From Aeromonas schubertii (GTDB lineage Bacteria > Pseudomonadota > Gammaproteobacteria > Enterobacterales > Aeromonadaceae), in assembly GCF_000820105.1 (NCBI RefSeq), contig NZ_CDDB01000028.1, positions 62,001 through 126,000 on the forward strand: DNA of 64,000 bases. Reading direction: 5' to 3'. Each line of letters begins with the position of its first letter. Position 1 is the stretch's first letter. Positions 57,283 through 64,000 of the stretch are shown in pieces. The notes beneath the pieces are model-generated. The model searched no databases. It saw nothing but the letters and a program-made list of their open reading frames with translations, and was not told the origin of the DNA. The position numbers and the translations under genes were made by a program.

Positions 57283-57511
57283 AAGCTGGCTCGGAAAAAG
57301 GGTTGAGAGTCGGTCATTGTGAGCAGGGATAATCGGGAAAACCTTGTTCCAGAACAGGGTTTGTGACGTTTTTGGCGTATTCGTAACAAGTTGGCAAAGG
57401 CCGGATTTGATCCTCTCCTGCCGGGCGCCGTTCGCCATTATTCCCTGTTTAATGTGTGCCTTTTTTTGTTATGGTACGGTTTGGATGGAAATCAATATGC
57501 AAGGAGAGTGC

Positions 57512-57886
57512 ATGAAATATTCAGAATTCAACCGGCAACTCCAGGACAATCACCTCGATGAGGTGGCGGCGCTGACCCTGATAGACTGGATTGGCGAGTG
57601 GTCCAGACACTCTCCCCAGAGTGCGGTCAACGACTCGCAATCCCTCTGTACGGTGGACTTTCACTGGCCCGAGCGACACGACAAACCTCTGCTTCAGGTG
57701 GATGGTTATGGACGCATCTGGTTCTATCACGAACGTATCTCCTCCTCGGCGCTGCAGCCCGAGCTGGAGGCCCACTTTGGCGATGTATTCGGAGAGCTGG
57801 AAACCGGTCCGGTCAGCTGCCTGCAACCCCTTTACTGGCAAGGGCGGCTGCAGGATTTGACCCACTTATTGAAACGCCATCTTTGA
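57512..57886 (+). CDS. Conserved-looking hypothetical protein, 124 residues
   Basis: Soluble protein that I do not recognise. It begins MKYSEFNRQLQDNHLDE and has an N-terminal helical part followed by what look like beta strands (CTVDFHWPE, LLQVDGYGRIWFYHE) and a C-terminal helix. No signal peptide or membrane helix. The ATG at 57512 has AAGGAGAG 5 bases upstream, which makes it a convincing gene; the frame extends upstream without a better start. Confidence 0.7.
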   Translation: MKYSEFNRQLQDNHLDEVAALTLIDWIGEWSRHSPQSAVNDSQSLCTVDFHWPERHDKPLLQVDGYGRIWFYHERISSSALQPELEAHFGDVFGELETGPVSCLQPLYWQGRLQDLTHLLKRHL

Positions 57887-57899
57887 GCGTTATTTTTTA

Positions 57900-57929
57900 T
57901 TGTCACTGAGCCGGCTCTATGTGTAAACT
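57900..57929 (+). promoter_or_regulatory. Candidate sigma-70 promoter of speA
   Basis: TTGTCA (57900-57905), 18 bases, TAAACT (57924-57929). If used, the speA transcript has a leader of more than 500 bases. Confidence 0.5.
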
Positions 57930-57935
57930 CCGCGC

Positions 57936-58460
57936 CGATCCTGCCCCCCAACGGGAGCGGGATCGAGCGCCTATAGGGCGAGGCATGCAGAAACGACAGA
58001 CACTGCAAGGGTTTGGTTTCTTTTATACCGGTCAGGATCCGGTATCAGGGAGAACAACAGCGACACGATACATCCGATTGACCGAGTGAGCGACGCAGCT
58101 CAATCTTATCCCCTTGTCATGGGCGGTCAGTGGTCGTGACGTGTTCTGTGGTGTGTTGTCGTCAACCTCTCCGCCTGTGCGGAACGGCGCTTCGTCCCTC
58201 TCCTTTCGACCAACCCGTCTGACGGCTCTGCGGCCACCGGATGAGACGGCAGCGTGGCAACGAGCTGCCTCCATCAAAGCGTCGCGGAATACAGTTGTAT
58301 CCCCCGCATACCGTTGAGCTTGATGTAAAGCCACCAGCCCCACATCAAGACTCGTTACTTCCCAAAATCCACCAGGCAGCCTTGGCTTGCCGCAAATGGT
58401 CTGGATGTGATCGAGGGTAACGAAGGCGGCGTCAAGCCGCTCATTAGCGAGGCATAGCCC
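57936..58460 (+). other. Long structured leader region of speA
   Basis: No convincing gene is seen here. Two clear hairpins lie near the 5' end: CGATCCTGC/GCGGGATCG (57936-57965) and ATACCGG/CCGGTAT (58025-58045). Later, CCGTCT (58209-58214) and AGACGG (58245-58250) can pair. No T run follows any of them. A 67-codon open frame at 58114-58317 has no ribosome site. The length and structure suggest a regulated 5' untranslated region, but no known riboswitch class was recognised. Confidence 0.45.
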
Positions 58461-60362
58461 ATGACTAACTGGTCCAGCAAGGACTCTCTCAAGGTCTACA
58501 ACGTCCCCTACTGGGGGGCCGGTTTCTTCGGCATCAATGAAGAGGGGCACGTCACCGTCGCTCCGGACAAGTCACGTCCTGACGCCAAAATCGTCATCTC
58601 TGAAGCCATCGAGCAGCTGCGTCAAGCCGGCCTGACCACCCCGGTACTCCTGCGCTTCCCCGATATCCTCAAGAGTCGGGTCGATGCCCTGTTCAACGCA
58701 TTTGGACAGGCCATCGAGAAGTCAGGGTACGAGGGGGACTACCTGTGCGTTTACCCCATCAAGGTGAACCAGCAGCGTCGCGTCATCGAGACCATCAGCT
58801 CCGCCTATACCGACAAACCGCGTCTGGGTCTGGAAGCCGGCTCCAAGCCGGAGCTGCTGGCGGTGCTCTCTCACCACCACGAGCAAGGCTCCATCATCGT
58901 CTGCAACGGCTACAAGGATCGCGAGTATGTGCGTCACGCACTGCTCGGCAATCTGATGGGCCACCGGGTGGTGATCGTGGTTGAGAAGCCCTCAGAGCTC
59001 GATCTGGTACTCGAAGAGTCTGCCCGTCTCAACATCGAGCCCCATATCGGCGTGCGTGCCAAGCTGGCTTCCACCGGCTCCGGCATGTGGGAGTCGAGCG
59101 GCGGCGCCATGTCCAAGTTCGGTCTGAGCGCGACCCAGATCCTCAAGTTGGTGGACAAGCTCCGCCAGGTGGGCAAGCTCGACTGCCTCGAACTGCTGCA
59201 CTTCCATCTGGGCTCCCAGATCGCCAACATCCGCGATATTCAGGGCGGTGTGCGCGAGTGCGGTCGCTTCTATGCCGAGCTGCGTCGTCTGGGTGCCAAC
59301 GTCACCATCGTCGACGTGGGCGGCGGCCTGGGGGTGGACTACGAAGGGACCCGTTCCCAGAGCCACTGCTCGGCCAACTACAGCCTCTCCGAATATGCCA
59401 ACAACGTGGTATGGGGCATCGGCGATGTCTGCCGCGAGTTCGACTTGCCGCATCCGACCATCATCAGCGAATCGGGCCGTGCCCTGACCGCTCACCACGC
59501 CGTGCTGGTCACCAATGTGATCGGTGCCGAAGGGGTACAGGTCAACGACATCCGGGCGCCCGGTGACGATGAGCCGACCCTGCTGCAGAACATGTGGCAG
59601 AGCTGGATGGACCTGGAAGGGGAAGATCCCTCCCTGCTGGAGATCTACCACGACTCCCAGGCCGACCTGTCGGACGTCAATGCCCAGTACACCATGGGCC
59701 TGCTCAACCTGGAGCAGCGCGCCTGGGCCGAGAGCCTGCACCAGAATGTCTGCCTCGCCATCAAGGAGCGTCTCAACCCGATCAACCGTAACCACCGGGA
59801 TCTGGCTGATCAGCTGAGCGAGCGTCTGGCCGACAAGTGCTTCGTCAACTTCTCCCTGTTCCAGTCCCTGCCGGACGCCTGGGGGATTGGCCAGGTGTTC
59901 CCTGTGCTGCCGCTGACCGGTCTGGATCGCCCCCTGACCCGCCGTGGCATCCTGATGGACATCACCTGCGACTCCGACGGTCAGGTAGAGCACTATGTGG
60001 ACGGCCTGGGTGTCGAGAGCACCCTGCCCATGCCTCACTACGGCGAGAACGAAGATTGCCACATCGGCTTCTTCCTGGTCGGTGCCTATCAGGAGATCCT
60101 GGGGGATCTGCACAACCTGTTCGGTGACACCCACTGCGCCGAGGTATGGCTCGATGACGAAGGCCAGATGGACATCCGCAACATAGTCCGCGGTGACACC
60201 GTCGATCAGCTGCTGCGCTACGTGAACATAGACCCCTCGGTCATTCGCGAGAACTACCAGCGCATCGCCAGCCATCCCTCCCTGGGGGATGACATGCGCA
60301 AGGCATTGCTCGACGAGCTGGAGCTGGGCCTGCAGGGTTATGCCTATCTGGAAGAGGAGTGA
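58461..60362 (+). CDS. speA: Biosynthetic arginine decarboxylase
   Basis: PLP enzyme that converts arginine to agmatine, the entry to putrescine and spermidine. 633 residues, the usual size of SpeA. The PLP lysine is K101 in YPIKVNQQRRVIE; the arginine-site motif DVGGGLGVDYEG and the C-terminal catalytic segment are present. No speB follows; the next gene is separated by a terminator. Confidence 0.97.
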   Translation: MTNWSSKDSLKVYNVPYWGAGFFGINEEGHVTVAPDKSRPDAKIVISEAIEQLRQAGLTTPVLLRFPDILKSRVDALFNAFGQAIEKSGYEGDYLCVYPIKVNQQRRVIETISSAYTDKPRLGLEAGSKPELLAVLSHHHEQGSIIVCNGYKDREYVRHALLGNLMGHRVVIVVEKPSELDLVLEESARLNIEPHIGVRAKLASTGSGMWESSGGAMSKFGLSATQILKLVDKLRQVGKLDCLELLHFHLGSQIANIRDIQGGVRECGRFYAELRRLGANVTIVDVGGGLGVDYEGTRSQSHCSANYSLSEYANNVVWGIGDVCREFDLPHPTIISESGRALTAHHAVLVTNVIGAEGVQVNDIRAPGDDEPTLLQNMWQSWMDLEGEDPSLLEIYHDSQADLSDVNAQYTMGLLNLEQRAWAESLHQNVCLAIKERLNPINRNHRDLADQLSERLADKCFVNFSLFQSLPDAWGIGQVFPVLPLTGLDRPLTRRGILMDITCDSDGQVEHYVDGLGVESTLPMPHYGENEDCHIGFFLVGAYQEILGDLHNLFGDTHCAEVWLDDEGQMDIRNIVRGDTVDQLLRYVNIDPSVIRENYQRIASHPSLGDDMRKALLDELELGLQGYAYLEEE

Positions 60363-60380
60363 TCCCCTTCCTTCGGTTGA

Positions 60381-60411
60381 AAAAGCGGTGCCATCAGGCG
60401 CTGCTTTTTTT
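60381..60411 (+). terminator. Terminator after speA
   Basis: AAAAGCGGTGCC pairs with GGCGCTGCTTTT through two G-U pairs, loop ATCA, and a T run follows. Confidence 0.82.
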
Positions 60412-60485
60412 ATGGCCGTCGGGCCCGTGTTGCTCCGCTCGGAGAGGGCGTTAGAATGGGGGCCGGATTGACCAAAGGAGTTGGC

Positions 60486-61595
60486 ATGTTTCGTCTCGGT
60501 TTGATCATCAACCCCGTCGCCGGGTTGGGGGGCAGCGTGGCCCTCAAGGGCTCTGATGGCGTCGTGGAGCAGGCGCGCCGGCTTGGGGCCGTTCCCCGCT
60601 CGGCCGAGCGGGCCCGGGCGGCCCTCGGTGAGCTTGCCGGGCTCGATTATGAGCTGGTGACGGTGGCGGGCCCCATGGGCGAAACCCTGGCCCGGGAGAT
60701 GGGGATCCCTCATACCCTGATAAGTCATCACCCGGGGGCCGAGAGCCGTGCCGAGGATACCCGCAGCGCGGCGCACATCATGGCCGGGATGGGGCTCGAT
60801 CTGCTGCTCTTCGCCGGCGGCGATGGCACGGCGCGAGACATTTGCGCCGCCGTCGGCGAGCGGGCTCATGTGCTCGGCATTCCCGCGGGCTGCAAGATCC
60901 ACTCCGGGGTCTACGCCGTGACGCCCCAGGCGGCAGGGAGGGTGGCCGCCCGCATGATAGGGGGCGAGCTGCTGACCCTGGCGCAGGGGGAGGTGATGGA
61001 TATCGACGAGGAGGCGTTTCGTGCCGGTCGGGTGCGAGCGCGTCACTTCGGCGAGTTGCTGGTGCCCCAGGATCTGCGTTTCGTGCAGGCGGTCAAGGCG
61101 GGGGGGAAAGAGTCCGAGCCCTTGGTGCTGGCCGATATCGCCGCCGAGGTGGTCTCCCGCATGGAGCCCGATACCCTCTACCTGATGGGCTCGGGTACAA
61201 CGGTGGCGGCCTGCATGGAGGAGCTGGGTCTGGAAAATAGTCTGCTCGGTGTGGATCTGGTGGAAAATGGTCGTCTGATCGGGCAGGATCTGCGCGCCGA
61301 CGAGATCCTTACCCGGATAGCGGGGCGCCCCTGCAGCCTGATCATCACCCCGATCGGTGGGCAGGGACATCTGTTCGGACGAGGCAACCAGCAGTTAAGC
61401 CCTGAGGTGCTTCGTGCTGTGGGTCTGGATCGCATCCTGGTGATCGCCACCAAGAGCAAGCTGGCTACCCTGGAGGGACGCCCCCTGCTGGTGGATACGG
61501 GTGACAGGACGCTGGATCAGGCCCTGCAAGGCTATCGGCGCATCGTCACCGGTTGGCGGGATCAGGTGATCTATCCGGTCGCCAACCCGGCCTAG
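60486..61595 (+). CDS. ATP-NAD/AcoX kinase family protein
   Basis: 369-residue protein of the ATP-NAD kinase/AcoX superfamily (COG3199 type). The nucleotide motif FAGGDGTARD is near residues 110-119; the N-terminus MFRLGLIINPVAGLGG and the GIPAGCKIHSG segment fit. Substrate unknown; it is distinct from the housekeeping NAD kinase NadK, though related in fold. AAAGGAG precedes the ATG at 60486. Confidence 0.88.
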   Translation: MFRLGLIINPVAGLGGSVALKGSDGVVEQARRLGAVPRSAERARAALGELAGLDYELVTVAGPMGETLAREMGIPHTLISHHPGAESRAEDTRSAAHIMAGMGLDLLLFAGGDGTARDICAAVGERAHVLGIPAGCKIHSGVYAVTPQAAGRVAARMIGGELLTLAQGEVMDIDEEAFRAGRVRARHFGELLVPQDLRFVQAVKAGGKESEPLVLADIAAEVVSRMEPDTLYLMGSGTTVAACMEELGLENSLLGVDLVENGRLIGQDLRADEILTRIAGRPCSLIITPIGGQGHLFGRGNQQLSPEVLRAVGLDRILVIATKSKLATLEGRPLLVDTGDRTLDQALQGYRRIVTGWRDQVIYPVANPA

Positions 61596-61654
61596 GTCCG
61601 ACGCTTAACATCATAACCCTGTGTGCCGGAGATCCCGGCCAAAGAGGCTGTTCC

Positions 61655-61951
61655 ATGTCGATTCTCAATTCCCTGTCGATTCAAGAGTATGAACACAAGC
61701 TGCTGGGGCTGATTGACAGCCAGGTGGCGACCGCCACCGATGACGAGCTGTTTGCCGGCGGGTATCTCAGGGGACACATCTCCCTGGCGGTGGCCCGCGC
61801 CGAGCTGGAGGGGAAGACGCTGGTGCGTGATGTGAAGAGCTACGTGCTGCGCAGCCTCAACGAGGCGATCCTGCAGGGGGAGCTCTCCGATGAGGATCAG
61901 GCTCACGTGATGACCATGTGGCAGCGCCTGCAGGAGCAGGCTGAGTCCTAA
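61655..61951 (+). CDS. yfcL: YfcL family protein
   Basis: 98-residue helical protein matching E. coli YfcL in the segments DDELFAGGYLRGHISLA and GELSDEDQAHVMTMW. Function unknown. The start at 61655 is chosen because family similarity begins just after it; upstream codons look non-coding. Gap of 59 bases from the preceding gene. Confidence 0.85.
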   Translation: MSILNSLSIQEYEHKLLGLIDSQVATATDDELFAGGYLRGHISLAVARAELEGKTLVRDVKSYVLRSLNEAILQGELSDEDQAHVMTMWQRLQEQAES

Positions 61952-62042
61952 GTCACATTTCAAACTGGAGTTTGAATTAATTCTTTTCTGAGCCTTTACA
62001 TAGTGTTAATAATTGGGTGCCTAATGTTGCAGGGAATTAACC

Positions 62043-63707
62043 ATGGCCACCCGTTCAAAGATTGCTCACAAGTTGCCGCTCGACATGCTCTATCACTGGG
62101 AGCGGCAATCTCCCGACAGGATCTATCTGCGTCAGACCATCAACCGCCAGTATGAGGACTACAGCTGGGCGAGGGTGGCCGACGAGGCGAGACGCATCAC
62201 CGCGGCCTTGCGTGCCTTGGGACTGGTCCCGGGTGACAAGGTCGCTCTTCTCTCCAAAAACTGCGCCCACTGGTTTATTGCCGATCTGGCGATGCAGATG
62301 GGAGGCTATGTCAGCGTCCCCATCTATCCCACTGCCAACAGCGACACCATCGAATATGTGCTGCGCCACAGCGAGTCCAAGGCTATCTTCGTCGGCAAGC
62401 TCGACGACTGGAAGAGCCAGGAGCCCGGCGTCCCCGGCGAGCTGATGCGCATCGCCTTCCCGTATGAGACCATGCCGGCCCAGTACTACTGGGGTGATCT
62501 CATCAAGCGCCATGAGCCCATCGCCGAGAGCCCGGTGCAGGAGCCAGATAGCCTCTTGAGCCTGGTCTACACCTCGGGCAGTACCGGCAAGCCCAAGGGC
62601 GCCATGCTCTCGGTGGAGCGCTATGCCTGGTCCTGCGAGAAGCTGGTGGAGACGGTGGGGTTGTGCGATGAGGATCGTGGTTTCTCCTATCTGCCGCTCG
62701 CTCACATCACGGAGCGGGTTTATGTCTACGGGGGCAGCCTCTACAGCGGTGCCGTCATCGCCTTCCCCGAGTCTCTCGACACCTTCGTCGAGGATATCAA
62801 GCGTTGCCGTCCTACCGTGTTTATTTCGGTCCCCCGTCTGTGGGCCATGTTCCGCATCAAGATCTACGAAAAGCTTCCGCCCCAGAAGCTGGCTCTGTTG
62901 CTCAAGATCCCGCTCGTCTCCACCCTCATCAAGCGCAAACTGCGCGAAGGGTTGGGGCTGGATCAGGCCAGGGTGCTCGGCTGTGGCTCGGCACCGGTGG
63001 CACCCTCCCTGCTGCAGTGGTATCGCAGCATAGGGCTCAATATCACGGAGGCGTGGGGCATGACCGAAAACCACGCCTACTCGACCCTTAACTACCCCTT
63101 CCGGGCCGACAAGATAGGGACCGTCGGCAAGGCGGGGGTCGGGGTGAGCCTGCGCATCTCCGAAGAGGGGGAGATCCTCTGCCGCTGTGAGGGGATGATG
63201 GTGGGCTACTACAAGGATCCCGAGAGCAGCGCCAGTACCATAGATGCTGACGGCTGGCTGCACACCGGCGACATGGGCAAGCTGGATGGCGAGGGCTACC
63301 TGACCATCACAGGGCGCATGAAAGATGTCTTCAAGACCGCCAAGGGCAAGTATGTGGCCCCAGTTCCCATCGAGGGGATGTTGGGCCAGGAGCCTCTTAT
63401 CGAGCAGCTTTGTGTCATCGGCTACGGTATGCCCCAGCCTATTGCCCTGGTTCAGTTGACCGAGAAGGCGATGCAGGAAGAGCATGGAGACATAGAGCGG
63501 GTGCTCGATCTGGCCCGGGAGCGGGTCAACCAGAAGCTGGAGGCCCACGCCAAGCTCAAGGGGCTGTTCGTGGTCAAGACGCCCTGGAATATTGAAAACG
63601 GGGTACTGACACCCACCATGAAGATCCGCCGCCACCTGCTCGAGCAGCGTTATGCTGATCTGGGCAATCAATGGCCCTCTCACAAGAGCGTGGTGTGGGA
63701 ATCTTGA
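62043..63707 (+). CDS. AMP-dependent long-chain acyl-CoA synthetase
   Basis: 554-residue adenylate-forming enzyme. The ATP/AMP loop YTSGSTGKPKGAM is near residues 177-189; the ITEAWGMTENHAYST and DGWLHTGDMGKLDGEGYLTITGRMKD motifs are typical of acyl-CoA synthetases. Sequence is closer to FAA1/FadD15-type ligases than to E. coli FadD. It probably activates fatty acids; chain length cannot be told. A -10-like TAATAATT-rich stretch lies upstream, and GGGAATTAACC precedes the ATG. Confidence 0.9.
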   Translation: MATRSKIAHKLPLDMLYHWERQSPDRIYLRQTINRQYEDYSWARVADEARRITAALRALGLVPGDKVALLSKNCAHWFIADLAMQMGGYVSVPIYPTANSDTIEYVLRHSESKAIFVGKLDDWKSQEPGVPGELMRIAFPYETMPAQYYWGDLIKRHEPIAESPVQEPDSLLSLVYTSGSTGKPKGAMLSVERYAWSCEKLVETVGLCDEDRGFSYLPLAHITERVYVYGGSLYSGAVIAFPESLDTFVEDIKRCRPTVFISVPRLWAMFRIKIYEKLPPQKLALLLKIPLVSTLIKRKLREGLGLDQARVLGCGSAPVAPSLLQWYRSIGLNITEAWGMTENHAYSTLNYPFRADKIGTVGKAGVGVSLRISEEGEILCRCEGMMVGYYKDPESSASTIDADGWLHTGDMGKLDGEGYLTITGRMKDVFKTAKGKYVAPVPIEGMLGQEPLIEQLCVIGYGMPQPIALVQLTEKAMQEEHGDIERVLDLARERVNQKLEAHAKLKGLFVVKTPWNIENGVLTPTMKIRRHLLEQRYADLGNQWPSHKSVVWES

Positions 63708-63730
63708 TTGCAGAGTACTGAAATATGAAT

Positions 63731-63760
63731 GGGGGGCAAATGGCCCCCTTTTTTATTTTT
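63731..63760 (+). terminator. Terminator after the acyl-CoA synthetase gene
   Basis: GGGGG/CCCCC stem around GCAAATGG, followed by TTTTTTATTTTT. Confidence 0.85.
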
Positions 63761-63790
63761 GATGGGGCAATATTGCACCGGGCGGAATAT

Positions 63791-63817
63791 AAAAAAGGGG
63801 GGCCCTGGCGGGCCCCC
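63791..63817 (-). terminator. Minus-strand terminator near the window end
   Basis: 8-bp stem GGGGGCCC/GGGCCCCC with a 4-base loop; on the minus strand it is followed by CTTTTTT. It implies a transcript coming from beyond about 63,820. The last 180 bases hold no open frame with a start and ribosome site on either strand; a TTGACA at 63900-63905 has no good -10. Confidence 0.7.
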
Positions 63818-64000
63818 AAAACACGTATCACACGCATACTTAGGTGCGGGAGGAATCATATCCGTCTACGCTAATAATTACAGTTGACGGATGTTGCTAT
63901 TGACATGTGGTAACTGCGTGGTTAACCGACTGTGAGTGAATTGTTTTTAATTGTGCGTAAATTAGCCTCAACAAAGCTCTCTTTGTGTTTCATCGTGTTA

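Noticed and set aside
58114-58317. 67-codon frame in the speA leader as a regulatory leader peptide
   Set aside because: No ribosome site, unremarkable composition and no arginine or ornithine codon run next to a terminator.
58992-61370. 792-codon minus-strand frame opposite speA and the NAD-kinase-like gene
   Set aside because: Shadow of two well-supported plus-strand genes, and it also crosses the speA terminator.
63839-63900. Minus-strand reading ending in VDGYDSSRT and a stop as the tail of a gene
   Set aside because: The frame is closed by an in-frame TAG about 20 codons upstream with no start codon.

Overview
The window is chromosomal DNA of about 60% G+C from a gammaproteobacterium. 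It is most likely Aeromonas or a close relative in the Aeromonadales; this is inferred from gene order and protein character, not from a database search. It carries blocks that are colinear with enteric chromosomes: usg/truA/accD/folC/dedD, comEC-msbA-lpxK-ycaR-kdsB, uvrY-uvrC-pgsA-tRNA(Gly-Cys-Leu), glnK-amtB, lrp-ftsK-lolA-rarA-serS, cvpA-purF, pspF|pspABC-ycjX-ycjF and tyrR. These blocks are joined in an order that differs from E. coli. No insertion sequence, prophage, CRISPR array or rRNA was seen. Strong codon bias gives many long antisense open frames, which were left out.

Layout. 0-6.5 kb: end of an Asd-like gene, the LysM/FimV polar scaffold protein, pseudouridine synthase TruA, then accD-folC-dedD. 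6.5-11 kb (minus strand): tusE, yccS, the Bax-inhibitor-like yccA, and two tandem DUF2062 membrane proteins that diverge from comEC. 11-17 kb: DNA uptake channel ComEC, then a tightly overlapping lipopolysaccharide operon (flippase MsbA, kinase LpxK, small Trm112-like protein, CMP-KDO synthetase). 17-21 kb: response regulator UvrY, UvrC, PgsA and a three-tRNA operon with a clear sigma-70 promoter. 21-23 kb: glnK-amtB behind a candidate NtrC site and a sigma-54-like promoter. 23-30 kb is the most accessory-like part: a secreted START protein, a macrodomain protein, a TPR protein, a LysR regulator divergent from a 6-phospho-beta-glucosidase, two paralogous 66-residue proteins of unknown function, and an Aer-like PAS chemoreceptor.

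30-40 kb: alanine dehydrogenase divergent from lrp, then ftsK, lolA, rarA, serS, the purine gene pair cvpA-purF behind two PurR-like boxes, and the tRNA hydroxylase miaE. 40-51 kb: sapABCDF lies directly downstream of pspF on the minus strand; pspABC-ycjX-ycjF is divergent, with a PspF-type palindrome, a consensus IHF site and a consensus sigma-54 promoter between them. 51-56 kb: phenylalanine hydroxylase phhA-phhB, tyrR, then a YfiR / diguanylate cyclase / YfiB module that begins inside the end of tyrR. 56-64 kb: peptidase T, an unrecognised 124-residue protein, a 0.5-kb structured leader in front of speA, an ATP-NAD-kinase-like protein, yfcL and an acyl-CoA synthetase.

Most of the window is conserved core. 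I did not find a clear new defence, mobile or biosynthetic system. The best leads are the paired 66-residue genes with the operator-like repeats beside them (27.3-27.9 kb), the long speA leader (57.9-58.5 kb), the nitrogen control region with its hexamer tract (21.0-21.4 kb), the pspF-sap junction (45.9 kb) and the tyrR/yfiRNB junction (53.7 kb).
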